The notes: generated by a model not told the origin, from the letters alone. DNA of 64,000 bases from Dryocola clanedunensis_A (GCA_038405435.1 JBBYHZ010000001.1); one strand, 5' to 3'. Positions 18,824-28,554 are shown, numbered from the stretch's first letter. Numbers and translations are program-made.

Positions 18824-19923
18824 CAAGACTCCGACTTCTGATTGATGGCATTCTTTACACTTTCAAATAATACCTCAACGCTGATATATTCCAGCGGCCT
18901 CGACTGTGTACGATCAAAAGCTAATTCATTGAAATCAGATGCATAAATAACAGTATGTAAATCAGGGTCTTGCTGAGGCTCGCAACCATTTTTTCTTCTG
19001 CAAACAAACAAGCTTACCGTTTTAACCCCTAACGCAGTTGAAATATGTAGCGTACCTGTATCCGGAGTGACTAAGACATCTACATTATTAACAGCATTTG
19101 CCAGCTCAATTAAAGTTGTTTTCCCTATATGGTTAACAACATCTTTATGGATACTGGGCTCCAGACCTGATAGAAAAGCTTCCCCTAAAGATGTTTCCGT
19201 AGGTGCGCCAAACAAATAAAATTCACATAAAGGAAAAATGTCTTTTATCTTTTTAGTTAGCTCGGTAATACTATTAACAGGTAAGTAGCGATTAGGCTTT
19301 GAGGCACCAAGTTGATACCCCACCCTTAAAACATGTTCGTTCTTTTGTGGTGCTTTTATCTCAGCCGGAAAAAACATTTTGCTACCTGTAATTTCACAAC
19401 CGAGTTTTTCCACGAGAGACAAGTTATTTATAACTGGTGGTTTATCAACGTCGAGCACATAGTCATCACACAGAGAAAACAGCTTTTTTACATCATTATT
19501 AAAATAATGCTTCACTATATACCTGCACCCAGAAAAAACTGCCAACATGATGTCATATGGAGTTCGAGAATGGAATATGATGGCAATTTCCGGTTGAAAG
19601 TTTTTTATCTTCCAATATGCTTTAAAAATATCAGAAGTTTTGTTATCCATGTAAACCACATCATCAATAAAATGACTCTTACCAATAAGACCTTTATTTT
19701 TCGGATTAATTACCGCTACAATCTTCGCGTCCGGATAGCGGTCTCGCAATGAGCGAATCGCTGGAGTACAAAACAAAAAATCCCCCAGCAGCTTATTAGA
19801 GATAATTAAGATTCGTTTGAAAGCAATCTCGTTGATGAAAGCATCGTTTTTATTATAATTGATGCGCTTAAATAAGCTAAGCACATAACCTAATATTTTC
19901 ATACGAAATGCTGAAAAAGACAT
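18823..19923 (-). CDS. Family 9 glycosyltransferase (heptosyltransferase-like)
   Basis: A 366-residue protein with the GT9 two-domain GT-B layout: N-terminal ILIISNKLLGDFLFCTPAIR (residues 38-57), where the aspartate is the likely catalytic base, and the C-terminal donor site VTPDTGTLHISTALGVKTVSLF (about residues 292-313). GT9 enzymes add heptose or similar sugars to lipopolysaccharide core. The gene is much more AT-rich than its neighbours and is not part of a waa cluster, pointing to acquisition. It lies 88 bases after lsrG on the same strand, with AGGGG before the ATG. The acceptor is unknown. Confidence 0.82.
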   Translation of the reverse strand: MSFSAFRMKILGYVLSLFKRINYNKNDAFINEIAFKRILIISNKLLGDFLFCTPAIRSLRDRYPDAKIVAVINPKNKGLIGKSHFIDDVVYMDNKTSDIFKAYWKIKNFQPEIAIIFHSRTPYDIMLAVFSGCRYIVKHYFNNDVKKLFSLCDDYVLDVDKPPVINNLSLVEKLGCEITGSKMFFPAEIKAPQKNEHVLRVGYQLGASKPNRYLPVNSITELTKKIKDIFPLCEFYLFGAPTETSLGEAFLSGLEPSIHKDVVNHIGKTTLIELANAVNNVDVLVTPDTGTLHISTALGVKTVSLFVCRRKNGCEPQQDPDLHTVIYASDFNELAFDRTQSRPLEYISVEVLFESVKNAINQKSES

Positions 19924-20011
19924 TATTTCCCCTCACGCCACGGCAGAAGGGGAGTTTACTAGACTATCTGTCAGGAATCACTACAGAGTATTTAGAATGC
20001 ACACATCCGCA

Positions 20012-20305
20012 TCACCCCGGCAATAACCCCACAAAGCTCCGCTTCTTGCGTGGTTCGGACATCATGTCGTCCAGCTTCTCCACGCAGTCGAGGTAGTGCG
20101 GGGTTTTCTTGTGTGCCAGTACCGCCTCGTCGTTCTGGTAGGCCTCGTAGATAAAGAACCGCGTTGCCACCTCCGGGTCCTGCAAAACGTCGAAGCGCAG
20201 GTTACCCGGCTCTTTGATCGAGCCTTCGTGGTTGGCGCGGAACACCTCCAGAAACTCATCCACGCGTTCGGGTTTGATATTGATTTCCACCAGCGTCACG
20301 TTCAT
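20012..20305 (-). CDS. lsrG: Autoinducer-2 degradation isomerase LsrG
   Basis: A 97-residue antibiotic-biosynthesis-monooxygenase-fold protein. It isomerises phospho-AI-2 (P-DPD) to 3-hydroxy-2,4-pentanedione-5-phosphate. The blocks NLRFDVLQDPE and HKKTPHYLDCVEKLDDMMSEPRKK match E. coli LsrG closely. Its start overlaps the lsrF stop by four bases (ATGA), so it is translationally coupled and is the last lsr gene. Confidence 0.95.
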   Translation of the reverse strand: MNVTLVEINIKPERVDEFLEVFRANHEGSIKEPGNLRFDVLQDPEVATRFFIYEAYQNDEAVLAHKKTPHYLDCVEKLDDMMSEPRKKRSFVGLLPG

Positions 20306-21192
20306 GCCTTATCTCCCTGATGTTTTTCATCCAGCCAGAACTGGTAAGCCTCGCGGGATGACATATTCTCATGCACCACTTTCTTCACCGCTTTGAGCAT
20401 GGCCAGCGGGGCTTCTGACTGGAAGATATTCCGCCCCATATCCACGCCGGACGCCCCCTGGTCTATCGCACGGAAGCACATCTCCAGCGCCTCCTGCTCC
20501 GGCAGCTTTTTGCCTCCGGCGATGACGATCGGCACCGGACAGCTCGCCGCCACCTTTTCAAAGCCTTCCTCAACAAAATAGGTTTTCACAAACTGCGCGC
20601 CTATTTCGGCGGCGATGCGGCTGGCGAGCGAGAAATAGCGGGCGTCTCTCGCCATCTCCTTGCCAACGCCCGTAACAGCAAGCGTGGGGATACCGTAGCG
20701 CGTCCCCTCGTCCACCAGCCTGATGATGTTGTTGATAGACTGGTGCTCATATTCGCTGCCGATATAAATCTGTGCCGCCACTGCGCAGGCGTTCAGACGC
20801 AGCGCGTCCTCCATCGTCACCGCCACGCTTTCACGGGACAGCTCGCTCAGAATTGAATTCCCCCCTGATGCGCGCAGTACAACGGGTTTATTGGTGGCTG
20901 GCGGCACAACGCTGCGCAAAATACCCCGGGTACACATCAATACATCGGTTTCTTCGAACAGAGGCGCGATGGATAAGTCGATGCGCTCAAGGCCGGTGGT
21001 CGGCCCCTGGAAATAGCCGTGGTCGAAGGCCAGCATCACGGTGCGTCCGGTGTCGGGGTTGAAGATGCGGGCCAGCCGCGACTGCATTCCCCAGTCCAGC
21101 GCGCCGCTGCCCTTCAGGTAGAAGGCTTTATTCTCTTGCGGGCGGCCAATGCCGTAATCCTTGCCTTCTCTGATATCGTCTAAATCTGCCAT
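20302..21192 (-). CDS. lsrF: 3-hydroxy-5-phosphonooxypentane-2,4-dione thiolase
   Basis: A 296-residue class I aldolase-like TIM barrel that transfers an acetyl group from the AI-2 breakdown product to CoA, giving acetyl-CoA and DHAP. The Schiff-base lysine region is FVKTYFVEEGFE and the phosphate-binding block is IVIAGGKKLPEQEAL followed by GASGVDMGRNIFQ. Sequence agrees with E. coli LsrF (291 residues) over its whole length. It follows lsrB by 11 bases. Confidence 0.95.
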   Translation of the reverse strand: MADLDDIREGKDYGIGRPQENKAFYLKGSGALDWGMQSRLARIFNPDTGRTVMLAFDHGYFQGPTTGLERIDLSIAPLFEETDVLMCTRGILRSVVPPATNKPVVLRASGGNSILSELSRESVAVTMEDALRLNACAVAAQIYIGSEYEHQSINNIIRLVDEGTRYGIPTLAVTGVGKEMARDARYFSLASRIAAEIGAQFVKTYFVEEGFEKVAASCPVPIVIAGGKKLPEQEALEMCFRAIDQGASGVDMGRNIFQSEAPLAMLKAVKKVVHENMSSREAYQFWLDEKHQGDKA

Positions 21193-21203
21193 TTGTTCCT
21201 CCC

Positions 21204-22223
21204 TCAGAAGTCGTATTTGCCGATGTTCTCTTTGGTGAATACCACGCGCTCCGGCAGCAGCACGATGCCGTTGCCTTTAGCTTCATACTGGTAGCCCTGC
21301 ACGCTGTTTGGCTCGACTTTCAGCCTGCCGATTTTCGCCACGTCCACGCTGTCGCCGACGTTAAGATCGCCCTTTTTGATCATGGTATTTGCGACGTTGA
21401 CCGCAATTTCACCTTGCTGAACGACATCCCACAGGCCGAAGGCTTTCACCGTGCCGCGCTCAACGTAAGGGCGCATGACGTTTGGCGTGCTGAAGCCAAC
21501 TATCGCTACGTTGCTGCGCTTCAGGTTTTCAGCAGCCTGAGCGGCGGCAGGCAAAGCGTTGGCATCCGGCGCGATGATCGCATCCAGATCCGGGTAGGCT
21601 TTTAAGATCCCCTCGGCGGTTTGCAGGGATTTAGTGGCGTCGTTATAGCCAAACTGGGTAGTGACGATTTCCCACTGCGGATGCTCTTTGGCGATCTTCG
21701 CCTTCGCCTCTTTCACCCACTGGTTCTGGTCGGTCACCGTCGGGCTGGAGTAGAAAAACGCGACTTTAGCGGCAGGCTTAGTCACCTGTTTTTCCGCCAT
21801 CTCCACCAGCATGCCGCCCAGCTGCTGCGGCGTGCCCTGGTTGATGTAGATGCTGCGGCATTCCGGTTTGGTGTCTGAATCCCACGTCAGCACTTTTACG
21901 CCGCGCTGCATGGCGCGCTTAAGGGCGGGGCACAGGCCGTCAGGCGATACCGCCGAAACGATAATCGCGCTATACCCCTGGTTGACGAAGTTGTTGATGA
22001 GCTGCACCTGGCCTGAAACGCTCGGCTCGGTCGGCCCGTCGTAGGTTACCGGTACGCCCAGATCTTTCCCGGCCTGCATCGCGCCGTTGCCGCCGCTGGT
22101 GAAGAAACCAACCCCGACAAGCTTAGGGATAAAGGCAATACGATCCGCGGCCTGGGCGGTAGCGGCCCCAAACGCCAGAGCCAGCGCGCTGAGCTGAAGT
22201 ACGCGTTTTGCTGTCTGCTTCAT
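21204..22223 (-). CDS. lsrB: Autoinducer-2 periplasmic binding protein
   Basis: A 339-residue sugar-binding-protein-fold lipid-free periplasmic protein with a signal peptide (cleavage after AQA, residue 25). Motifs SGGNGAMQAGKDLGVPVTYDGPTEPS and IVSAVSPDGLCPALKRA are those of LsrB; the ligand aspartates lie in TWDSDT (about residues 115-120) and APDANALPAAA. It captures AI-2 for LsrCD/LsrA. It begins one base after the lsrD stop, with GGGAG as ribosome site. Confidence 0.95.
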   Translation of the reverse strand: MKQTAKRVLQLSALALAFGAATAQAADRIAFIPKLVGVGFFTSGGNGAMQAGKDLGVPVTYDGPTEPSVSGQVQLINNFVNQGYSAIIVSAVSPDGLCPALKRAMQRGVKVLTWDSDTKPECRSIYINQGTPQQLGGMLVEMAEKQVTKPAAKVAFFYSSPTVTDQNQWVKEAKAKIAKEHPQWEIVTTQFGYNDATKSLQTAEGILKAYPDLDAIIAPDANALPAAAQAAENLKRSNVAIVGFSTPNVMRPYVERGTVKAFGLWDVVQQGEIAVNVANTMIKKGDLNVGDSVDVAKIGRLKVEPNSVQGYQYEAKGNGIVLLPERVVFTKENIGKYDF

Positions 22224-22224
22224 A

Positions 22225-23229
22225 TCAAACTCCCGTTAGTTTTCTGCTGCCGCGCAGGCGACGCCAGGTCGCCTGTAAGTATTCACGGTGTAGACTCACC
22301 GAACGACCAATGACCACCACAATCAGCAGCGCACCGGACAGCGCGCTCGATACCTGATTAGGGACCCCCGCCATCTGTAAACCCTGTTGCAGATACCCCA
22401 CCAGCAGCGCGGCTAGTGCGGTACCCAGAATGGAACCGGAGCCGCCGTAGATATTCGCGCCGCCCAGCACCGCGGCGGTCAGCGCGGGCATCAGTAAATC
22501 GCGCCCCAGATCCGAACGCGCCGATCCGAAATAGGAGACCAGCACAACCGCCGCAATCGCCGACGCGAGGCCCACCATGCCGTATACGGCATACAGCGAA
22601 CCGTTCACCGGCAGCGCCGCATATCTCGCCGCTCGCGGATTCTGGCCAATCAGGAAGATGTGGCGGCCAAAGCGGGCGCGATGCGTTATCAGCCAGAACA
22701 GCAGCGTGATGACGGCAAACATCACCAGCGGGACGGGCAGGCCGAACAGCGTGAGATTGGCGAAGTCAGTAAAGGCATCCGGGAAGCCGCCAATGCCCTC
22801 ATAGCCCGTCGCCCCGGCCATGCCGGAGAGCAGCAGCGCCCCGCCGCCGTACAGATAGAGCGTGCCGAGCGTGATAACCAGCGGGCTGATACCGGTATAG
22901 TGAATAAGCGCGGCGTTAAACAGGCCGCACAGCAGGCCAACGGCAAGGGTGAGGATCACCGCCAGGGAGATGGGCAGGCCAGCCTGTAACATCACGCCCA
23001 GCGCAATAGCACACAGGCCAATCGTCGACCCCAGCGAGATATCAATGCCGCCGCTGATAATCACTAAGGTCAGCGGCAGCGCGACTATGCCAATGCAGAT
23101 AAAATCGCTGGTGCTGAACAGCAGCGTGTTGATATCCAGCATGCGCGGGTTTATCGCGCCAAACAGCAGGATCTCCGCCACCAGAATCAGCAGCAGCGCG
23201 ACTTCCCAGTTGAGTTTCAGCTTGCTCAT
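22225..23229 (-). CDS. lsrD: Autoinducer-2 ABC permease LsrD
   Basis: A 334-residue RbsC-type permease with eight or more membrane segments and the loop GGIDISLGSTIGLCAIALGV near residues 60-80, characteristic of the family. It forms the AI-2 channel with LsrC. The C-terminus is basic and cytoplasmic. It abuts lsrC directly (stop and start adjacent). Confidence 0.93.
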   Translation of the reverse strand: MSKLKLNWEVALLLILVAEILLFGAINPRMLDINTLLFSTSDFICIGIVALPLTLVIISGGIDISLGSTIGLCAIALGVMLQAGLPISLAVILTLAVGLLCGLFNAALIHYTGISPLVITLGTLYLYGGGALLLSGMAGATGYEGIGGFPDAFTDFANLTLFGLPVPLVMFAVITLLFWLITHRARFGRHIFLIGQNPRAARYAALPVNGSLYAVYGMVGLASAIAAVVLVSYFGSARSDLGRDLLMPALTAAVLGGANIYGGSGSILGTALAALLVGYLQQGLQMAGVPNQVSSALSGALLIVVVIGRSVSLHREYLQATWRRLRGSRKLTGV

Positions 23230-24261
23230 TCAGGCCACGTCCTTCTTTTTACGGGGGAAGGGTTTGACGTTTTTCGCCCCCGGCAACGGGGGAACAAAAC
23301 GGCTGTATTTCTGCGCCCGCTGGTGACGAGCCAGCGCCTGACGCAGCCGCCCATCCAGCACCAGCACGCCGAGCAGGACCAGGCCGGCGATAAAATCATT
23401 CCACCAGGCCGGGAGCTTAAACAGCACCAGCACGGTGTCGATCTGCGTGAGGAAAAAAGCGCCCAGAAACGCGCCGATTACCGTGCCCGTTCCGCCGAGC
23501 AGGGAGATGCCGCCCAGCACGCAGGCGGCGATGGCCTTCATCTCCAGCCCGCTGCCCGTCTGGTTGGGCACAAAGCCAATCTGCGAAGCGAAGATAATCC
23601 CGGCGATAGCGGCGAGCATGCCGTTGAAGGTAAAGGCCAGAAGGCGGGTCCGGTTAACCGCCACGCCAAGCTGACGGGCGGCGGCAAGGTTATCGCCGAC
23701 GGCGTAGAAATCGCGTCCGAATGCCGTTCTCGCCAGCATCCACGCCGCCACCGCCGCCAATCCAAGTACGACAAGCCCCAGCGGCGATACGCCGAACGCC
23801 AGCGGTTCTGAAAGGGATTTCAGGCTCGCGGGCAATCCTTCAATCCACTTACCGCCCGTCCACAGCAACATCCCGCCGCGATAAAGCCCGAGCGTGCCAA
23901 GCGTGGCGACAATGGCCGGAATACGCAGCCAGACCACCAGCACGCCGTTGAAGAAGCCCGCCGCAGCGCCAACCGCCAGGGCGAACAGCATCGCCACGGG
24001 AAGGCTATAGCCGCCGTTTAACGCCATGCCGACCGCGATGGCGCACAGGCCTACCGTCGAGCCAACGGAAACATCGATATTGCGCGTCAGCATCACCATT
24101 GAAGCGCCGACGGCAAGCAGGATCAGGATCTGCGAGCTGGTGAAAATCATGCTTAGGGTTTGCAGGCTGAAGTAGCTATGGTTCAGCCCCACCAGTACGG
24201 CGAACAGCGCCAGAATGGCGAGCAGCGCGCTCAGCTCCCGGTTTTTTAGCAGCTTTCTCAT
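23230..24261 (-). CDS. lsrC: Autoinducer-2 ABC permease LsrC
   Basis: A 343-residue RbsC-type permease: NIDVSVGSTVGLCAIAVGM near residues 60-80, and GGISLLGGTGTVIGAFLGA near residue 255. The basic tail with KKKD after LPGAKNVKPFPR is typical of LsrC. It overlaps lsrA by four bases. It forms the heterodimeric transmembrane part of the AI-2 importer with LsrD. Confidence 0.94.
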   Translation of the reverse strand: MRKLLKNRELSALLAILALFAVLVGLNHSYFSLQTLSMIFTSSQILILLAVGASMVMLTRNIDVSVGSTVGLCAIAVGMALNGGYSLPVAMLFALAVGAAAGFFNGVLVVWLRIPAIVATLGTLGLYRGGMLLWTGGKWIEGLPASLKSLSEPLAFGVSPLGLVVLGLAAVAAWMLARTAFGRDFYAVGDNLAAARQLGVAVNRTRLLAFTFNGMLAAIAGIIFASQIGFVPNQTGSGLEMKAIAACVLGGISLLGGTGTVIGAFLGAFFLTQIDTVLVLFKLPAWWNDFIAGLVLLGVLVLDGRLRQALARHQRAQKYSRFVPPLPGAKNVKPFPRKKKDVA

Positions 24262-25757
24262 GCGTGACCTCCGCCAAACGCCATGCTCATCATGCGATCG
24301 ACACTGATGGCGGACTTGTGCAGCTCGCCGTTCATCGCCCCCTGATGCATGATCAGCACCCGGTCCGCCAGCCCGATAAACTCGTCCAGATCGCTTGAGA
24401 TCATCAGCACCGCCACGTTTTGCGCCGCCACGCTTTTAATCAGCTGGTAGATATCGGCCCGCGCCGCCACGTCCACGCCGCGCGTTGGTTCATCGACGAT
24501 CAGCAGTAAAGGGTTTGCTTCCAGACAGCGCGCCAGCAGGACTTTTTGCTGGTTGCCGCCGGAAAGCGTGCGTACGGTTTGCTCGGCGTTATTCAGCTTG
24601 ATGCCCAGCGCGCGGTGATACCGCTCCACCACCGCCGCCTCACGTTTGCTCTGCTGCCACAGGCTGGGGTCGTTCAGCGCTACGGTGTTCCAGCGGATCG
24701 GCGCATCGAGGAAAAGGCCGGAAACCTGGCGATCTTCCGGCAGATAGATGAGGCCGCGATCGAGGCGCGATTTTGTACGATCGCCGCTGATTTCCCGGTT
24801 TTCGAGATAGATCCGTCCGCCGCGTACCGGTCTTAATCCGTAAAGCGTCTCGGCCAGTTCGGTTCGTCCCGATCCCACTAATCCGGCAAGGCCCACGATC
24901 TCACCGGCATACAATTCAAAATTCAGATCGATAAAGCCTTCCCCGGTCAGCTCTTCTACCCGCATGACGGGAAAGTCCTGCGGCTCGGTGCGGCGATTGC
25001 CCGGCAGCGCCAGCCAAAGCTTTTGCGTTTCGCTAAGCGTGTGCTGCCGGTTAACCGGCGTCATCGCATTGATCAGCTGCTCGTCCAGCAGCCGGGAAGT
25101 CTCGCCATGCAGCACCACCGCCCCGTCGCGCATCACCGAAATGTGGCTGGCGAGCCTGCGGATCTCCGGCAGCTTGTGGGAGATAAAAACGATGCCGACG
25201 CCCAGATCCTGCAACGCGCGGATCTGGCGGAACAGCCGCTCGGTTTCGCCAGGCGTCAGGGAAGCCGTCGGCTCATCGAGGATCAGGATCTTCGCCTCGC
25301 GCATCAGCCCACGCAGGATCTCCACCATCTGCTGATCCGCAACTTCCAGCGTGCTGGCCGTGGCGTGTAGCGGGATCTGGCATTCAAGCTGCCGCATTTT
25401 TTCCCGCAGCCGGTTTTCCTGGTCAGTACTGCGGGGCAGACGAAAAAGGATATTTTCGCGCACGGTAAGGTTTGGGAAGAGCATTGGCTCCTGCGGCACC
25501 AGATAGATGCCCAGCTCATGGGCCTGCCCCGGCGTTAAGCGCGCAAACTGCCTGCCATTAATTTTCAGTTCACCGCGATCCGGCGTTTCAACGCCTGCGA
25601 TTATCTTCATTAACGTCGATTTCCCCGCCCCGTTGCCGCCAAGCAAAGCGTGGACCTGCCCGGCATAAAGAGCAAAATCAATATCTTTCAGGACGCTCAC
25701 GCCGGAAAACTGCTTGCTGATACGGCAGGCTTCCAGCACGGGGGAGATATCAGGCAT
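24258..25757 (-). CDS. lsrA: Autoinducer-2 ABC importer ATP-binding protein
   Basis: A tandem two-domain ATPase of 499 residues. Domain 1 has Walker A GGNGAGKS and Walker B ILILDEPTASLT; domain 2 has LSGGNQQK and LLIVDEPTRGVD, with its own Walker A-like position degenerate (GLVGSGRTE), the usual state in sugar-type importers. I place the start at 25757 (MPDISPVLEA) because GGAG lies six bases upstream on the minus strand; the frame is open to 25805 but those 16 residues are not conserved. First gene of lsrACDBFG, divergent from lsrR. Confidence 0.94.
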   Translation of the reverse strand: MPDISPVLEACRISKQFSGVSVLKDIDFALYAGQVHALLGGNGAGKSTLMKIIAGVETPDRGELKINGRQFARLTPGQAHELGIYLVPQEPMLFPNLTVRENILFRLPRSTDQENRLREKMRQLECQIPLHATASTLEVADQQMVEILRGLMREAKILILDEPTASLTPGETERLFRQIRALQDLGVGIVFISHKLPEIRRLASHISVMRDGAVVLHGETSRLLDEQLINAMTPVNRQHTLSETQKLWLALPGNRRTEPQDFPVMRVEELTGEGFIDLNFELYAGEIVGLAGLVGSGRTELAETLYGLRPVRGGRIYLENREISGDRTKSRLDRGLIYLPEDRQVSGLFLDAPIRWNTVALNDPSLWQQSKREAAVVERYHRALGIKLNNAEQTVRTLSGGNQQKVLLARCLEANPLLLIVDEPTRGVDVAARADIYQLIKSVAAQNVAVLMISSDLDEFIGLADRVLIMHQGAMNGELHKSAISVDRMMSMAFGGGHA

Positions 25758-25970
25758 CTTCACTCCACAATTGAACAAAAGAGAAATCACGTTAATAATG
25801 TTCAAAAGCGTAGACGCCGATATATGTTTACAACCGGGCAGCGATCACAAATTTTTTAAATAGATCGGCTAAAACGTCTGCATCACTAAATGATCTTTTT
25901 GCCGTGCGCTTCACATTTTCGCCCCCGGCAACTTCGAACATATGATCTAAATTTGAATAAGAGTTCACCT
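25758..25970. promoter_or_regulatory. Divergent lsrA-lsrR control region
   Basis: The gap is AT-rich. It holds TTGAACA (25771-25777) facing TGTTCAA (25799-25805), an inverted repeat that could bind LsrR, and another GAACAT...GAGTTCA pair near 25938-25966 next to lsrR. TGTGATCG on the minus strand (around 25846-25853) is a good CRP half-site. In E. coli both lsr promoters are repressed by LsrR and activated by CRP. The site calls are inference. Confidence 0.45.
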
Positions 25971-26939
25971 ATGAGCGATAAACGAGCAGAAGAAGGACGT
26001 CTTGCCGGGCTGCCGATGGCAGAAGAGGAGCTCCTCGCCAGGGTGGCCTGGTCCTACTACCACGACGGACTGACGCAGAACGATATCGGCGAGCGGCTTG
26101 GTCTGCCGCGCCTGAAGATTTCCCGGCTGCTGGAAAAAGGCCGCCAGTGCGGGGTGATCCGCGTGCAGATCAACTCGCGCTTCGAGGGTTGCCTGGCGCT
26201 GGAAACAGAATTACAGCAGCGGTTCGGCCTGAAGATCGCCCGGGTGCTGCCCGCGCTGAACACCCCGGCGATGAATACGCGTCTGGGGATCGGCGCTGCG
26301 CAGTCGCTGATGGGCGTGCTGGAGCAGGGGCAGATGCTGGCGGTCGGCTTCGGCGAGGCCACCATGAGCTGTTTGCAGCACCTTAGCGGCTTTATCGGCT
26401 CGCAGCAGATCCGCCTGGTCACGCTTTCCGGCGGCGTCGGGCCGTATATGACCGGTATCGGCCAGCTCGATGCGGCCTGTAGCGTGAGCATGATCCCCGC
26501 CCCCCTGCGCGTGTCGTCACCCCAGGTGGCAGAAATATTAAGAATGGAGTCGAGCGTGCGGGATGTGATCCTCGCCGCGACGGCGGCTGAGGTGGCGGTT
26601 GTCGGCATCGGTGCTATCAATCAGAAGCGCGATGCCACGATTCTGCGCTCCGGTTATATCAGCGAAGGAGAGCAGCTGATGTACGCCCGAAAAGGGGCGG
26701 TGGGCGATATCCTGGGCTATTTCCTGCAGGCGGACGGCGAACTGGTGGAAGGGCTGGAAATCCACCGAGAGTTACTGGGCGTGACGCTGGATGACCTCTC
26801 GCACCTGCCGACTATCGTTGGCGTGGCGGGCGGCCTCTACAAGGCGGAAGCCATTTATGCCGCGCTGAAAGGCCAGCGTATCAACGGCCTGGTGACGGAA
26901 GAAGAGACCGCGCGGGCGGTACTGGCACTGGCGGGCTGA
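25971..26939 (+). CDS. lsrR: lsr operon repressor LsrR
   Basis: A 322-residue SorC/DeoR-type regulator: N-terminal helix-turn-helix YHDGLTQNDIGERLGLPRLK (about residues 27-46), then the sugar-binding domain with VGFGEATMSCL and TLSGGVGPYMTGIGQLDAA. It represses lsrACDBFG and itself until phospho-AI-2 binds. The ATG at 25971 gives a length close to E. coli LsrR (317); the frame is open from 25890 but the extra 27 residues look non-coding. Confidence 0.94.
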   Translation: MSDKRAEEGRLAGLPMAEEELLARVAWSYYHDGLTQNDIGERLGLPRLKISRLLEKGRQCGVIRVQINSRFEGCLALETELQQRFGLKIARVLPALNTPAMNTRLGIGAAQSLMGVLEQGQMLAVGFGEATMSCLQHLSGFIGSQQIRLVTLSGGVGPYMTGIGQLDAACSVSMIPAPLRVSSPQVAEILRMESSVRDVILAATAAEVAVVGIGAINQKRDATILRSGYISEGEQLMYARKGAVGDILGYFLQADGELVEGLEIHRELLGVTLDDLSHLPTIVGVAGGLYKAEAIYAALKGQRINGLVTEEETARAVLALAG

Positions 26940-26979
26940 CACCGGCTCGTCGCCAGCCGCGCTCACATGAGGAATGGCG

Positions 26980-28554
26980 ATGAGTTACCTACTTGCGTTA
27001 GACGCCGGAACGGGAAGCATCCGGGCCGTTATCTTTGATACGTCGGGCCACCAGATTGCCGTCGGCCAGGCCGAATGGAAGCACCTGAGCGTTGCCGATG
27101 TCCCCGGCTCGATGGAGTTCGACCTTGAAACGAACTGGCTGCTCGCCTGCCGCTGCATCCGGGAAGCGCTGCAAAAAGCCCACCTGCCGCCGGGGGCCAT
27201 CAGCGCCCTCGCCTGCTGTTCGATGCGCGAAGGCATCGTGCTTTACGACCGCAACGGCGATCCTATCTGGGCCTGCGCCAACGTCGATGCCCGGGCCAGC
27301 CGTGAAGTCGCCGAACTCAAAGAAATTCATGACTATCAGTTTGAATCCGAGGTGTATCACGTCTCCGGCCAGACGCTGGCGCTGAGCGCCATGCCACGCC
27401 TGCTGTGGCTTGCGCACCACCGGCCGGACATCTACCGCAAAGCGGCAACCATCACGATGATCAGCGACTGGCTGGCGGCGAAGCTTTCCGGCGAGCTGGC
27501 GGTAGACCCTTCCAACGCGGGCACCACCGGCATGCTGGATCTGGCGACCCGCGACTGGCGGCCCGCGCTGCTGGACATGGCCGGGCTGCGGGCGGATATC
27601 CTCTCGCCGGTTAAGGAAACGGGCAGCGTACTGGGCGGCGTAACGCAGGAGGCGGCGCAGCTTAGCGGGCTTCTGCCCGGCACGCCGGTAGTGATGGGCG
27701 GCGGCGACGTTCAGCTTGGCTGCCTGGGGCTTGGCGTAGTGCGCGCCGGGCAGACGGCGGTGCTGGGAGGAACGTTCTGGCAGCAGGTCGTCAATCTTCC
27801 GGCGATTAAGACCGATCCGGAGATGAACATCCGCGTGAACCCGCACGTCATCAGCAATATGGTGCAGGCGGAATCCATCAGCTTCTTTACCGGCCTGACG
27901 ATGCGCTGGTTCCGGGACGCCTTCTGCGCCGAGGAAAAGCTGCTGGCAGAAAGGCTGGGCGTGGATACCTACGCGCTGCTTGAGGATATGGCGGCCCGCG
28001 TGCCCGCAGGCTCCCACGGCGTGATGCCGATTTTCTCTGACGCGATGCACTTCAAACAGTGGTACCACGCCGCGCCGTCGTTTATTAACCTCTCTATCGA
28101 CCCGGAAAAATGCAATAAAGCGACGCTGTTCCGCGCGCTGGAGGAGAACGCCGCGATTGTGTCGGCCTGCAATCTTGAACAGATTTCTGGCTTCTCAGGG
28201 GTGGCGTTTGAATCGCTGGTCTTTGCGGGCGGCGGCTCGAAAGGTGCGCTGTGGAGCCAGATTTTAAGCGATGTAACCGGGTTGCCGGTGCGCGTTCCTG
28301 TAGTAAAAGAAGCGACGGCGTTAGGCTGCGCGATTGCGGCGGGCGTAGGGGCCGGGCTGTTTAACGATATGGCCGAAACCGGCGAACGGCTGGTGAAATG
28401 GCAGCGGGAGTTCACGCCGAACGTGGCGCACCGTGAGCTGTATGACGAGATGAAAAGGAAGTGGATTAAGGTCTACGCCGACCAGTTAACGCTGGTAGAT
28501 AGCGGATTAACTACGTCGATGTGGCAGGCTCCGGGATTAGACAGGAAAAAATAA
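26980..28554 (+). CDS. lsrK: Autoinducer-2 kinase
   Basis: An FGGY-family carbohydrate kinase of 524 residues that phosphorylates AI-2 (DPD) on entry, trapping it and making the LsrR inducer. N-terminal ATPase-fold motif LLALDAGTGSIRAVIFD and C-terminal FAGGGSKGALWSQILSDVTG are visible. I choose the ATG at 26980 over 26974 because GAGGA is spaced correctly only for the later one. It follows lsrR by 40 bases, forming an lsrRK operon. Confidence 0.94.
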   Translation: MSYLLALDAGTGSIRAVIFDTSGHQIAVGQAEWKHLSVADVPGSMEFDLETNWLLACRCIREALQKAHLPPGAISALACCSMREGIVLYDRNGDPIWACANVDARASREVAELKEIHDYQFESEVYHVSGQTLALSAMPRLLWLAHHRPDIYRKAATITMISDWLAAKLSGELAVDPSNAGTTGMLDLATRDWRPALLDMAGLRADILSPVKETGSVLGGVTQEAAQLSGLLPGTPVVMGGGDVQLGCLGLGVVRAGQTAVLGGTFWQQVVNLPAIKTDPEMNIRVNPHVISNMVQAESISFFTGLTMRWFRDAFCAEEKLLAERLGVDTYALLEDMAARVPAGSHGVMPIFSDAMHFKQWYHAAPSFINLSIDPEKCNKATLFRALEENAAIVSACNLEQISGFSGVAFESLVFAGGGSKGALWSQILSDVTGLPVRVPVVKEATALGCAIAAGVGAGLFNDMAETGERLVKWQREFTPNVAHRELYDEMKRKWIKVYADQLTLVDSGLTTSMWQAPGLDRKK

